From: JAXGPP01 sp964436865
GTDB lineage: Bacteria; Planctomycetota; Planctomycetia; Pirellulales; Thermoguttaceae
Assembly (NCBI GenBank): GCA_964436865.1
Contig: CAYTFK010000106.1
Coordinates: 1 to 19,464, forward strand
DNA: 19,464 bases
Direction of reading: 5' to 3'
In this document: positions 1-8,218 of the stretch, piece by piece
Numbering within the stretch: the stretch's first letter is position 1
Layout of the letters: each line of letters begins with the position of its first letter
Program-made: the position numbers and the translations under genes
Notes under the pieces: model-generated
What the model saw: the letters and a program-made list of their open reading frames with translations, nothing else
Told to the model about the DNA's origin: nothing
Databases searched by the model: none

Positions 1-232
1 CGATCATCCGCGCCCGGAAGCCCATGTGGTTCGAATAGGGCACCCGGCACCAATGTACGCGGATTCCCGCCTCTTCGGTCTCAGTCCAGCCGCGGCGGAA
101 GCCGGCATCACCGGCGGTGATCATGTGTACTTCGTGGCCGCGGGCGACCAGCCGGCGGGCCATCTCGTAGGACCGCGTTCCGCCGCTCATTGCCGGAGTG
201 CGGAAGTATTGATGCAGGTAGATGATCCGCAT
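1..232 (-). CDS. Glycosyltransferase family 4, N-terminal part (cut by window edge)
   Basis: This is the first 77 codons of a gene whose remainder lies left of the window. The protein begins MRIIYLHQYF, followed by a GGTRSYEMARRL segment and RGHEVHMIT. This pattern (first beta strand, glycine-rich turn, helix, RGHEV strand) is the donor-independent N-terminal Rossmann half of GT4 enzymes of the WbuB/PimA type, which move sugars from nucleotide-sugar donors to glycan acceptors on the cytoplasmic face of the membrane. I chose the ATG at 232 rather than the one at 238, because AGGAG lies 8 bases before 232 but only 2 before 238. It starts 14 bases after the acyltransferase gene stops, so it is probably the next cistron of the same operon. 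The catalytic C-terminal half, with its EX7E motif, is not visible, so donor and acceptor cannot be inferred. Confidence 0.8.
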   Translation of the reverse strand, partial: MRIIYLHQYFRTPAMSGGTRSYEMARRLVARGHEVHMITAGDAGFRRGWTETEEAGIRVHWCRVPYSNHMGFRARMI

Positions 233-246
233 CGGCATCGCTCCTC

Positions 247-1344
247 TCACGCCGCCTGCCGCGCCAGGGGCTGGCGATAGGCAGGGAAGAAGTGATCGTC
301 GGCCGGGCTGTAGCCGTGGCGGTCGCCCCATTGTCGCCAGCGCTGCGCAAGCCACTGGTAGAGGTCGGAATCGACCACCAGTCGGACGGTGTGGAACGGC
401 CGACGGAGCGGGGAGAAGCCAGCCTTGAACTTGAACAGCGAGTCTTCGCGGGCTCCGAGGCCGCCGCCGAGATGAAGCCACGAGAAGCCGTTCTCGGTGC
501 CCCAGCGGCGGACATGATTGAGGATCAGGCGGCTGCCGCCGCCGGAATGGCGGAACTCGGCGGCAATGCCGCTCAAGTGATACTGGATGATCTCGTTGCC
601 GATCAGGAACATCGCCGCGCTATGGACCTGGCCTCCGAGTTCGGCGAAGAACAGGCGCACACGGTTGCCGAGATTTCTTCTCAGTTCAGCGAAATAGTGC
701 GCGGAGAAGAAATACTCCTCTCCCGCGCCGACGTGCTGCATGGTCTCGGTATAGATTCGCCGGAAGAGCTCCAGGTCGGCCAGTTCAAAGTCCTCGCGGA
801 CCGTCATTCCCTGCCGCAGAGCGCGGCGAATCTCGTAGCGATGGGTTTTTGCCATCGCCTCGACCTGCAGGGCCTCGGGCTGCCGGAGATCGACCGCCAC
901 GGTAGGACCGCCCAACACGGGCTCGGTCAGGCCGGAGAACAGCCACGCGGTGTCGATGAGCGGGTTCTGGCGGACGAAGAGCGTGACTACGCGAAGGCTC
1001 GCGAGCGTCTGCCGCAACGCGTGCTGGAATTCGCAGCGGAACCCGTCGGCCCCGGGATCGGATGGGCCGATCGAGCACAACAAGCCCGGATAGCCATAGA
1101 CGGAGTTCGCGTCGCAGAAGTAGCCTCCGTCGGCGTCGTCGGTGCCGGGGATCCGCCGGATGACCAATGGCAGCGAGGCGATGCCGGCAGGCGACTCGAA
1201 CGCCAGGAGATAGGTTGCCAGATCGTCTGGCCGCCGCACCGCCTGGTGATAGCCGGGCAGGTGGTAGGTGTCGTGCGCGCCCGAGCGGGCAACGACCTCG
1301 CACCAGGTAGCCGGCTGGCTCACGGGAATGAGACGCGTATCCAT
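247..1344 (-). CDS. FemAB/GNAT-type acyltransferase (Acetyltransf_6 / BioF2-like)
   Basis: The 365-residue soluble protein has the twin-GNAT layout of FemAB-like acyltransferases. The second lobe (about residues 165-310) is the clearer one, with KTHRYEIRRALRQG near 166-179 and the signature LHLGGGLGAREDSLFKFKAGF at about 290-310. Family members transfer an acyl or aminoacyl group to an amino group on peptidoglycan precursors or extracellular polysaccharide, and many are found inside exopolysaccharide loci. The flanking glycosyltransferases support a glycan-modifying role here, but the substrate is unknown. The ATG at 1344 is preferred because GGAGG lies 6 bases upstream; a TTG directly before it (1347) is a poorer choice. 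The gene is 30 bases downstream of the preceding glycosyltransferase and 14 upstream of the next. There is no signal peptide, so action on a cytoplasmic lipid-linked or nucleotide-linked precursor is likely. Confidence 0.8.
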   Translation of the reverse strand: MDTRLIPVSQPATWCEVVARSGAHDTYHLPGYHQAVRRPDDLATYLLAFESPAGIASLPLVIRRIPGTDDADGGYFCDANSVYGYPGLLCSIGPSDPGADGFRCEFQHALRQTLASLRVVTLFVRQNPLIDTAWLFSGLTEPVLGGPTVAVDLRQPEALQVEAMAKTHRYEIRRALRQGMTVREDFELADLELFRRIYTETMQHVGAGEEYFFSAHYFAELRRNLGNRVRLFFAELGGQVHSAAMFLIGNEIIQYHLSGIAAEFRHSGGGSRLILNHVRRWGTENGFSWLHLGGGLGAREDSLFKFKAGFSPLRRPFHTVRLVVDSDLYQWLAQRWRQWGDRHGYSPADDHFFPAYRQPLARQAA

Positions 1345-1374
1345 CAACTGCCTCCAATGAGTGCTAATAAACCA

Positions 1375-2514
1375 TCATGCCGCGCGGTCGGCGCGGGGAG
1401 TGTCCGATCGCGGCCTGATCCATCTTCCGTATTGCTCGACTGCGGCTTCAGCCACCGAATCCCAGCCCAATCGTTCGACGGCCAACTGCCGCGCCCTCGC
1501 TCCGGCCTCGGTGAGTTGGGCGGGCGGGGCCCTCAACACCCGTTCCAAGCCGGCCGCGATCTGTGCTGGTTCGGGACCGACCTCCCAGCCGGCGCCGGCC
1601 TCGGCCACCTGGCGGGCGATATTGGTTTGCGGCGTGAGCAGGCAGGGCACGCCATGCGCCAGCGCTTCGAGCGCCGCCACGGGATGCCCTTCCCATCGCG
1701 AAGTGTGCAGGAATACGTCGGCCGAGCCGAGGACTTCGCGCTTGGCTTCGCCGGTGACGGGTCCGCACAGACTCACCACGTCGGTGAGGCCGGCCTCGGC
1801 GATCCGCCGGCCGAGGAGCTTGGCGCTGCCGCACCAGTCGGGCCCGTACAACTCTACCCGGGCGTGGGACTGGCGGAGCCTGGAACGGAGCATCGCGCAG
1901 GCGTCGAGCAGGAGATCCAGCCCTTTGTGTTCGATGGCCAACCGTCCGATGAAGACGAGGCGAGGCCGCTCGGTGCGCCCGGGCCTGGCCACGGCGGACG
2001 ATGGCGGAAGATCGACCCCATTGCCGACGATAAAGATTGGCCGGCGCCAGTGCCGCGAGGTGGCGGCTTCCGATTCGGTGAGGCACTGCATTGCCCGCGC
2101 GTAGCGGACGTAGCGACGGAAGAAAACGAGGTCGGCGATCTTCCGTTTCCAGTACTTGTGCCGTGCGGCGGCTTGAGTCAGGCCTCCGTGCGGGCAGAGA
2201 ATGTAGCCGATGCCCGCGTGGCGCAGCCGGGCGGCGATGGTGGCATGGACGGCCACGTAGGTGCTGTGGAAGACGACCAGGTCGGGACGGTCGAAGGGGC
2301 TCGGCAGGTTCAGCCCGGCGTGCCCGGCAACCAGTTCGCGGCGGGTGAATGTCGGATAGCCGAGGCCCACCATCCGCGGCTGGTCGGGGGCGGAGACACC
2401 CAACGCGGCGCGGACTCCGGCCAGCCGGTTCTGCGCGGCGGCCAGTCGCGGCACGCAGACGGTCAGGCCGTTCAGGGCGGTCCAGTGAATCGGCGCGATA
2501 TGGAGGATGATCAT
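1375..2514 (-). CDS. Glycosyltransferase family 4
   Basis: The 379-residue protein has a typical GT-B fold. The N-terminal acceptor domain is about residues 1-165 (HIAPIHWTALNG near the start, PHGGLT at 108-113, VGNGVDL at 163-169). The C-terminal donor domain begins FIGRLAIEHKGLDLLLDA at 188-205. The EX7E catalytic signature is present as E275 and E283 in SRWEGHPVAALEALAHGVP, and PHGG is usual in GT4 enzymes that build surface polysaccharide. The expected reaction is retaining transfer of a sugar from a nucleotide-sugar to a lipid-linked oligosaccharide at the inner membrane; the sugar cannot be read from sequence. The start ATG overlaps the TGA of the upstream ligase gene in ATGA (2511-2514), which points to translational coupling. 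Confidence is high for the family and low for specificity. Confidence 0.88.
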   Translation of the reverse strand: MIILHIAPIHWTALNGLTVCVPRLAAAQNRLAGVRAALGVSAPDQPRMVGLGYPTFTRRELVAGHAGLNLPSPFDRPDLVVFHSTYVAVHATIAARLRHAGIGYILCPHGGLTQAAARHKYWKRKIADLVFFRRYVRYARAMQCLTESEAATSRHWRRPIFIVGNGVDLPPSSAVARPGRTERPRLVFIGRLAIEHKGLDLLLDACAMLRSRLRQSHARVELYGPDWCGSAKLLGRRIAEAGLTDVVSLCGPVTGEAKREVLGSADVFLHTSRWEGHPVAALEALAHGVPCLLTPQTNIARQVAEAGAGWEVGPEPAQIAAGLERVLRAPPAQLTEAGARARQLAVERLGWDSVAEAAVEQYGRWIRPRSDTPRADRAA

Positions 2515-3935
2515 GGCTTGATTCCTGACCCCGATGCGACCTCAAGATCGCGGCTCCGGGGCGCCGAACGTTTGGCGACAACGCCGCTCGTGTCGCGGCG
2601 AACGACCTTCAGCCGAGCCGAGCGTTGCTTCGTGGACGGGATTGCCTGCTCCGGCGATGAAGCGATCGTGGCGGGTCTTGCGCGACTGATCGGTTCGGAG
2701 AGCATCGCCAGCACCAAGGAAGCCGGCGCCAACCAATAGGTCTGACGGTAGAGCACGGCACTGGCCGCGTAGATGATCACGGTGAGGAGAAGTGCCTGCC
2801 GATCGACCACACCATCGCGCAGGTCGAGCGTCCGCGCCTTGAGGGTCATTCCGACCACCAGGCACAGTCCCGGGACGGCTCCCAGCACGCCGAAGCTGAG
2901 CATCCACTCGATGAAAATGCTGTGCGTGCTGCGGAAGGTGTGGCCGTAGTCGTCCAGTTCGACGTGCTCGTCGTACTCGGCGAGCAGGTATTCAGCCACG
3001 CCGGTTCCCGTCCCCATGAGGATGCAGGAGGGACTGGAAGTCCATGCGCGAAAGGCGTTCGACCAGATCGGAACCCGGGCACCCAGAGTAGAGAGGCCGC
3101 GGCTGTTCTCGCCGACGATACGATCCTTGAGACGCTCCCACGGCACCACGCCGGTCGCCGTCACGGCAACCATCGCCACCGCCAGCAGCACGGCCAGGGT
3201 GCCGGCAAGGTTGCGGAGCCGGCTGACAGGAAGGCCCCTGGTGCCCATCAGCAACAGCAGCCCGCCGGCGAGCACCCAGGCCACCACGGCGGTTCGCGAG
3301 GCCGTGAGCAGGAAGCCGAAAACCAGAAACAGCGACCAGAGGAGGCTGATTCCCGGATTGAAGCCGGTCGGCGAGGGCCGGTGCGCAGCCCGCAGGCCGC
3401 GCAAATAGAGAATCAAGCCGAGGACCGCGGCCACGGTCAACTGTCCGCCCATGCGGTTCGGATTGGCGAAGTCGGTCACCCGATCTTCGCTCATCAGGTA
3501 GCCGAAGCGCGACATGGAACCGAGCGCGAGGCCGTAGATGCGGAATTCGAACCAGATGGCGGCGACGAGCATCGCGGCGCTGCTGAAAACGAAGGTCCGC
3601 GCGGCCAGCCACCAGGCACGCTGCTCGACCAGCAGCGCGGCGACCGGCAGCGGCATGGTCAGGCCGGCCACGATCCACAGACCGCGCATGCTCTCGGTAT
3701 CCGAGGCGTAGAGCAACCCGATCCAACTCACCGCGACGCATGCCAGGACCGGCCATGTTCGCGCATAGGAAGGTTGCGTGAGCCAGCTTCTGGTGCCCAG
3801 CAGCACCGCCGGCAGCGCCATGCTCATGTGCAGAAAACGCAGCGGCGCAACGTGCATGTAGTCGCAGACCTTGGGAAACACAATCCCTCCGGCTGCGCCG
3901 GCGAAAGCCAGGATGATGGCCACACGGGCGATCAC
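2511..3935 (-). CDS. O-antigen ligase / Wzy-type polymerase (Wzy_C domain membrane protein)
   Basis: The 474-residue protein is made mostly of hydrophobic helices, about ten or more over residues 1-415. It carries the two regions seen in the O-antigen ligase/Wzy_C family: TASRTAVVAW at about 211-220, and a large external loop followed by GTGTGVAEYLL near 308-318 and a STHSIFIEW segment near 336-344, where H338 sits at the usual loop histidine position. Family members polymerise undecaprenyl-linked repeat units or transfer the finished glycan to an acceptor on the outer face of the inner membrane; sequence alone does not separate the two. I chose the GTG at 3935: it overlaps the upstream TGA as GTGA, has GGAG 7 bases upstream, and begins a hydrophobic helix, whereas the open frame further upstream is Arg-rich and lies over the neighbouring gene. 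A polar, Arg/Ser-rich tail of about 55 residues ends the protein. Confidence 0.85.
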   Translation of the reverse strand: MIARVAIILAFAGAAGGIVFPKVCDYMHVAPLRFLHMSMALPAVLLGTRSWLTQPSYARTWPVLACVAVSWIGLLYASDTESMRGLWIVAGLTMPLPVAALLVEQRAWWLAARTFVFSSAAMLVAAIWFEFRIYGLALGSMSRFGYLMSEDRVTDFANPNRMGGQLTVAAVLGLILYLRGLRAAHRPSPTGFNPGISLLWSLFLVFGFLLTASRTAVVAWVLAGGLLLLMGTRGLPVSRLRNLAGTLAVLLAVAMVAVTATGVVPWERLKDRIVGENSRGLSTLGARVPIWSNAFRAWTSSPSCILMGTGTGVAEYLLAEYDEHVELDDYGHTFRSTHSIFIEWMLSFGVLGAVPGLCLVVGMTLKARTLDLRDGVVDRQALLLTVIIYAASAVLYRQTYWLAPASLVLAMLSEPISRARPATIASSPEQAIPSTKQRSARLKVVRRDTSGVVAKRSAPRSRDLEVASGSGIKP

Positions 3936-5071
3936 GCAGCGACTCCTCTGGTCTCCCGGCAGCGGGCCCACACGCGGCAGGTCCGCCGCGCCAGCGATTC
4001 GACGGTGAGTTCGCTCGCGGCAAACAGACGGGCGGCCTCGGCACGTCCGTGCCGGGCCTGAAAGGCGTTCTGGATCGCCGCCGCCCACTCCTCATTGGGC
4101 GACTCAAGGCTGACGCACTGCACGGTGCGCACGCGCTGGGCGATCTCGCCAATGCTGGGCAGACTGCTGGCGACGACGGGCATGCCCGAGGCGCAGGCCT
4201 CGAGCACCGCGCCGGGAAGGCCTTCCCATCGCGAGGGGAAGATCATGACGTCGGCTGCGGCGAGCAATCGCGGTATGTCGTCGCGCTCACCGCACATGAC
4301 AACCGCTTCGTCCAGCCCCAGGCTGCTGATCTGCTGCAAGAGCTGCGCTTCGAGGGCCTTGTCGCCACGGCCGACGACCAACAGCCGGGCGCGCGGCTGG
4401 CGATTCCGCACGGCGGCGAAGATCTCCACCAGCCGCTCGTGGTTCTTGGCCGCGGTGATGCGGCCCACGTGGATGTAGAGCGGCGCGTCGTCGGCGACGC
4501 CCAGCCGGCGGCGAACCGATCGCGGATCGTCGGCGTTCTTGAATCGCGACACCTCGACTCCCTGGTAGATCACCTGGCAACGGGGGTCGCTCTGCCAATC
4601 CGGCCGCCAGGCGGCGCTCAGCGCCCCCTCGCTGACCGCGAGGATGTCGGTCGCATAGCGGTTGATCCAGCGGCGCATCAGGCCGGAGTAAATCTGCCGC
4701 CAGGGGTTGCGGCCGCGGCCGTCCTGGCTGCTCTGGAAGTAGACGATTCGCACCGGCACACCGCACTGGGCGGCCAACCGCAGCACCGCGCCGGAGAAGT
4801 AGTGCACGTGGGAGTGAACGACATCGTACGCCTCGGTCCGCAGCAGTTCGCAGAATCGGCGCGAGAACCCCGGACCGCGGACGCGAACGTGCTGGGTCTT
4901 GCCGCCCGCCTTCAGGATCGCCCCCTCCAGGTCGCCCACCCGGCCCGAGAGAGCGCAGAAGTGCAGATCGTAGCGGCGGCGATCGAGCCGCGAGAGCACC
5001 TCCAAGGTGCGCATCTCGGCGCCGCCGCAGTTCAGGGTTCCAAAGACATGCAACACCTTGATTGGTTTCAC
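3932..5071 (-). CDS. Glycosyltransferase family 4
   Basis: The 379-residue GT-B protein starts with the classic GT4 signature: VLHVFGTLNCGGAEMRTLEVL, with GGAE at about 16-19. The donor domain shows IHVGRITAAKNHERLVE near 200-216 and the EX7E pair E283/E291 in SRWEGLPGAVLEACASGMP. Such enzymes extend a lipid-linked glycan from a nucleotide-sugar donor in the cytoplasm. The start chosen is the second of two adjacent GTG codons (5071), because AAAGGAG lies 5 bases upstream; the first (5074) is only 2 bases from it. A TTG at 5113 would extend the protein by 14 residues but overlaps the preceding gene and has no ribosome-binding site. Its stop overlaps the ligase start by 4 bases. It shares fold and motifs with the GT4 gene at 1375-2514 but is not a close copy. 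Confidence 0.87.
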   Translation of the reverse strand: MKPIKVLHVFGTLNCGGAEMRTLEVLSRLDRRRYDLHFCALSGRVGDLEGAILKAGGKTQHVRVRGPGFSRRFCELLRTEAYDVVHSHVHYFSGAVLRLAAQCGVPVRIVYFQSSQDGRGRNPWRQIYSGLMRRWINRYATDILAVSEGALSAAWRPDWQSDPRCQVIYQGVEVSRFKNADDPRSVRRRLGVADDAPLYIHVGRITAAKNHERLVEIFAAVRNRQPRARLLVVGRGDKALEAQLLQQISSLGLDEAVVMCGERDDIPRLLAAADVMIFPSRWEGLPGAVLEACASGMPVVASSLPSIGEIAQRVRTVQCVSLESPNEEWAAAIQNAFQARHGRAEAARLFAASELTVESLARRTCRVWARCRETRGVAA

Positions 5072-5105
5072 CACGACTCCTTTCGTGGACGTGAACGCCG
5101 TTGTT

Positions 5106-6131
5106 TCAGGCAACCTGCCGGTTGCGCGGTTCTGCTTCGGCCGCGGACAACAAATCGGGACACTCCGGCGCGCGCTCGTAGCCGTAGCGCCGCATGAGCC
5201 AGCCGGTCAGTGCCCAGCACAGTCGGCGGTCGCCGGGGGCGAGGCGGCTGAGCCATTCGACGTCGCGTCTGAGCTTGATCTGTCCGGCCATCCGCAATCG
5301 GTTGCCGGCGATCACATGGCCAACCGGAACCGGTTCACCGGCGGCAACGGTCTGGCCCAAGGCGTCCAGATCGAAACCGGCCACCCGGCCGATCTCTGCC
5401 AGCGCGCGGCGCGGATGGTCGATCAGCTCCTCATACTGAATTCGAACCGAGCGACCCGTTCCGGCCCGCCGCCGCACGAGTTCGGCGCCCAGATTGGCCC
5501 GCAGCCAGCCGGCCGACATTCGCCAGCACGACCGCGGGGCCACGTCGCGGATCAACCCGGCACGCTGATCCTTGGTGAACGGTTTCTTCGACGACCAGAC
5601 GACGCCCCGCGCGTCGCGAACCAGGTGCACGATCCGCACGTCGATGCCGCCGACGAGCATCAGCGCGCGGGCGCGCACGAAGATCTTCGATGAATCGACG
5701 ATGGCCGCTTTGCCGCTCACCGCGCGGATCGCCTGGAAGAGGGCCCGCGTCTGCCGGGCGTAGGCCTGGAACGGCGGCCATGCCTTGAGCGATCCGGCGG
5801 CCTGGAAACTCCGCGATTTGCTGTACTCGATGCGCCGCACCAGCGCATCGTAAGCGGCGACGTCGTCGGTGCCGGCCCGCGCCGCCCACTCGCGGCGGAC
5901 GCGGCTCCAGAAGCTGCAGTCGGCGGCCCGCTGGCCGCAGGCACAGTAGCCATTCTCTTTCCAGCCGAGGCTCGGCAGCAAACTCAGTTCGCCAAGGCTC
6001 TCGATCTGGCCATGTCCGCCCAGGATGATGTCGAGCAGCGTGGAACCGGTCCGCGCGGCCCCCATGATGTAGATCACCCGTACCGGTGGTTCATTGGCGG
6101 GGGTCCTCCCGCCGTCGGATTGTACGTCCAT
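5106..6131 (-). CDS. PAPS-dependent sulfotransferase (copy A)
   Basis: The 341-residue protein has the P-loop-like 5'-phosphosulfate binding motif ARTGSTLLD (26-34) after the strand VRVIYIMG, the VDSSK element at 145-149, and the 3'-phosphate binding strand LVRDARGVVWS at 170-180. These identify the sulfotransferase family that uses 3'-phosphoadenosine 5'-phosphosulfate to sulfate a hydroxyl or amine. A CxC(x6)C motif (C63, C65, C72, in YCACG then DCSFW) follows the first helix and also occurs in the paralogue at 8219-9265. There is no signal peptide or membrane helix. The start ATG has GAGG 7 bases upstream. The position between a sugar epimerase and glycosyltransferases suggests a glycan or glycan precursor as the substrate, but that is inference. 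Confidence 0.85.
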   Translation of the reverse strand: MDVQSDGGRTPANEPPVRVIYIMGAARTGSTLLDIILGGHGQIESLGELSLLPSLGWKENGYCACGQRAADCSFWSRVRREWAARAGTDDVAAYDALVRRIEYSKSRSFQAAGSLKAWPPFQAYARQTRALFQAIRAVSGKAAIVDSSKIFVRARALMLVGGIDVRIVHLVRDARGVVWSSKKPFTKDQRAGLIRDVAPRSCWRMSAGWLRANLGAELVRRRAGTGRSVRIQYEELIDHPRRALAEIGRVAGFDLDALGQTVAAGEPVPVGHVIAGNRLRMAGQIKLRRDVEWLSRLAPGDRRLCWALTGWLMRRYGYERAPECPDLLSAAEAEPRNRQVA

Positions 6132-6153
6132 GTCCAGTCCTCGCTCTCAATTC

Positions 6154-6172
6154 CCTCACGCTCCGCGTGAGG
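6154..6172. repeat. Perfect short palindrome (8-bp stem, 3-base loop)
   Basis: CCTCACGC, a 3-base spacer TCC, then GCGTGAGG form a perfect inverted repeat in the 75-base gap between the epimerase stop and the sulfotransferase start. No T-run follows on either strand, so it is not a standard intrinsic terminator. It could be a REP-like element, an mRNA processing or stabilising hairpin within the operon transcript, or an attenuator. Confidence 0.6.
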
Positions 6173-6206
6173 CGCGCCCGAGTGTCGGACGCGACAACCA
6201 GACAGA

Positions 6207-7181
6207 TCACCCTTCGGCCCGCGATCTGAATTCGGCCGTCACGTCGTTGATGATGTCGCTCAGCCCGCGGACGGCCTTGTATCCGATCAACTCCCGCGCC
6301 TTGTCCAGGCAAGGCACCCGGCGCTGCATGTCCTCGAATCCGGGGCCGTAGGCATCGTCGTAGGCGACGTACTCCACCGGGCTGCTGGAGCCGGTGGCAT
6401 CGATGATGCGGCGGGCAAGGTCCTCGATGGTGATCTCTTCTTCGTTGCCAAGGTTGACCACCTGCCCTTCGGCAGCCCGGCAATTCATGAGCGAGATCAG
6501 GCCGTCGACAATGTCCTGGACATGGGCGAAGCAGCGGCTCTGCTGGCCGTCGCCGTAGACTCGAATCGGCTTGCCGGCGAGCGCGGCCTGCACAAACCGG
6601 GGCACCACCATCCCGTATTGCCCGGTCTGCCGCGGTCCAACCGTATTGAAAAGCCGCGCGATCCGCACCGGCAGCCGCGATTCGTACCAGTAGGCGAGCG
6701 AGAGGAACTCGTCGAGCGCCTTAGCGCAGGCGTACGCCCACCGCCGGCGGCTGGTGGGGCCGGAAACCGTGTCGTCCTCTTCGCGAAACGGGATCTTTGC
6801 GCCCTTGCCGTAGACCTCGCTCGTGCTCGTCACGAGCACGGGGCGGCGGTAGCGGTTGCAGCTTCGCAACACGACCTCAGTGCCGTCGACAATCGATTCG
6901 ATCGTATGCACCGGACGGGCGACGATAAGCTCGACCCCGACGGCGCTGGCCAGGTGATACACCTGGTCGCTGGCGCGAATCAGTTCCTCGGTGAGCGCGG
7001 TGTTGAGAACCGAGTCGACAAAGAAATGGAAGTTGTGGTTCCGCTCGAGGTGTTCGATGTTGCTGTAGCGACCGGTGGAGAGATCGTCGAGTACCGAGAC
7101 CTTGTGGCCGGTGGCCAGCAACCGTTCGCAGAGATGACTGCCGATGAACCCCGCCCCACCCGTAACCAACGCGTGTTTCAC
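6207..7181 (-). CDS. NAD-dependent nucleotide-sugar epimerase/dehydratase (extended SDR)
   Basis: The 324-residue protein is an extended short-chain dehydrogenase. The NAD-binding TGGAGFIGSH is at 7-16 (glycines 8, 11, 14), the acidic residue after strand 2 is in LDDLSTG at 31-37, and TSTSEVYG at 118-125 precedes the catalytic YACAK (Y150, K154). The STSEVYG form and overall length resemble UDP-glucuronate decarboxylases and GDP-mannose or UDP-glucose epimerases; the exact product cannot be assigned. Its role would be to supply an activated sugar to the glycosyltransferases of the operon. The start is GTG at 7181 with AGGA 8 bases upstream. No membrane segment or signal peptide is seen. Confidence 0.87.
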   Translation of the reverse strand: MKHALVTGGAGFIGSHLCERLLATGHKVSVLDDLSTGRYSNIEHLERNHNFHFFVDSVLNTALTEELIRASDQVYHLASAVGVELIVARPVHTIESIVDGTEVVLRSCNRYRRPVLVTSTSEVYGKGAKIPFREEDDTVSGPTSRRRWAYACAKALDEFLSLAYWYESRLPVRIARLFNTVGPRQTGQYGMVVPRFVQAALAGKPIRVYGDGQQSRCFAHVQDIVDGLISLMNCRAAEGQVVNLGNEEEITIEDLARRIIDATGSSSPVEYVAYDDAYGPGFEDMQRRVPCLDKARELIGYKAVRGLSDIINDVTAEFRSRAEG

Positions 7182-7223
7182 TGTGTTCGTCCTTTCCCTG
7201 GGCCGATCGCCGCCCGGCCGCTC

Positions 7224-8186
7224 CTACGCCGCCGCGGCCGCGAGGCGGGCACGCTGGCGGGCGGATGCGACGAGCCAGACGCTCGATGTGGCGTTGACCT
7301 GCGGACTCTTGCCGGCGAATCGCCCGTCGAGCCGTAACCCACAGGATAGTTCCCTGAGCGATCGTTCGTCCACGTTTGCTTCGTTTTCCAACACGGTCAG
7401 ACCCGACTGGTCCGCCAGCGCCAGGAGTTCATCGATCCGCAACCGATTGTGATACATGTAGCGGTTTCCGGCATGCCGTTGCCACTGGCGTTCCGTGAAT
7501 CGGAGGAAGTTGACGGCCGAAATCGAGCGGTCGGAGTGGGAGAAATGGTCGGAGAAATCGACGTGGTGGACGAGCAACCCGTCCGTGCCGACAACCCGCT
7601 TTCCTTCCGAGAGGATCGCGGTGAGCGTCTTTGGGGGAATGTGCTCGAGCACCGTGTACGAGACGTGGTAATCTGCCGACCCGGACGCCAGCGGCAGTCT
7701 CGTCGCGTCGCCCGGCGCCAGATAGCGAGTGTGCATCAAGTCGAGCAACTCGGGCAAGCGGCGCCGTCGCGCCAGCAGCCGTTCGAAACGCTCGTCGAAG
7801 CCCGATGCCAGGGCATGCCGGCCGAATAGCGCGACGATCTCCCCGCGATGGCTCCGCAGGTAGTCGATGTCCTCGATCACCAGTTCCGCCTTGAGATAGG
7901 GATTGAGATCCACGGTGTGGATCTCCCCCGCGCCGCACAACCACAATGCCATCGGCAAGCACAGCCGGTGGCCGGTACCCACCTCGACGACCGTTCGGCC
8001 CTCGATCGTCCCCCCCCACGTTTCGATGAAGTCAGCCATTCGCACGCCCGCCGCCATCCGTTTGGCGGGCGCCGGTCTCCGCAGGCCGCCCAGCCGTCGT
8101 TGCATCGCATAGTACGCGGCATAACTGATCGGCGAGGGCAACATCGCGATCACGTTCTGGATGGCGGCTTTCATTCTCCAGTTCAT
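7224..8186 (-). CDS. SAM-dependent methyltransferase (class I)
   Basis: The 320-residue protein has a class I methyltransferase core starting near residue 60. Motif I VVEVGTGH is at 66-73, the acidic end of strand 2 is in HTVDLNP (D93), a DATRLPLASGSADY segment begins at 160, and YTVLEHI lies at 177-183. A C-terminal half of about 140 residues has no clear motif and ends in a run of alanines. Methyltransferases of this kind in glycan loci usually O-methylate a sugar in the cytoplasm; that role here rests on neighbours only. The ATG at 8186 has GGAG 7 bases upstream. The open frame continues much further upstream but only as a shadow of the adjacent sulfotransferase gene. It follows that gene by 32 bases. 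Confidence 0.83.
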   Translation of the reverse strand: MNWRMKAAIQNVIAMLPSPISYAAYYAMQRRLGGLRRPAPAKRMAAGVRMADFIETWGGTIEGRTVVEVGTGHRLCLPMALWLCGAGEIHTVDLNPYLKAELVIEDIDYLRSHRGEIVALFGRHALASGFDERFERLLARRRRLPELLDLMHTRYLAPGDATRLPLASGSADYHVSYTVLEHIPPKTLTAILSEGKRVVGTDGLLVHHVDFSDHFSHSDRSISAVNFLRFTERQWQRHAGNRYMYHNRLRIDELLALADQSGLTVLENEANVDERSLRELSCGLRLDGRFAGKSPQVNATSSVWLVASARQRARLAAAAA

Positions 8187-8218
8187 CGCTCGTCTCCGCC
8201 AGTTTGCATCCTGCCGGC

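Noticed and set aside
292..2739. An 815-codon open frame on the plus strand
   Set aside because: It lies antisense to the acyltransferase and GT4 genes, which have family motifs, ribosome-binding sites and operon spacing. The plus-strand translation is compositionally odd and matches no family, as expected for third-position GC shadows.
3936..4088. An N-terminal extension of the ligase gene to 4088
   Set aside because: The extra 51 residues are Arg/Gly-rich, overlap the GT4 gene and lack a ribosome-binding site. GTG 3935 has a good one and starts a membrane helix.
2922..5197. Two plus-strand open frames of about 380 codons opposite the ligase and GT4 genes
   Set aside because: They are antisense to well-supported genes; the translations are rich in Gln, Arg, Gly and His with no domain pattern.
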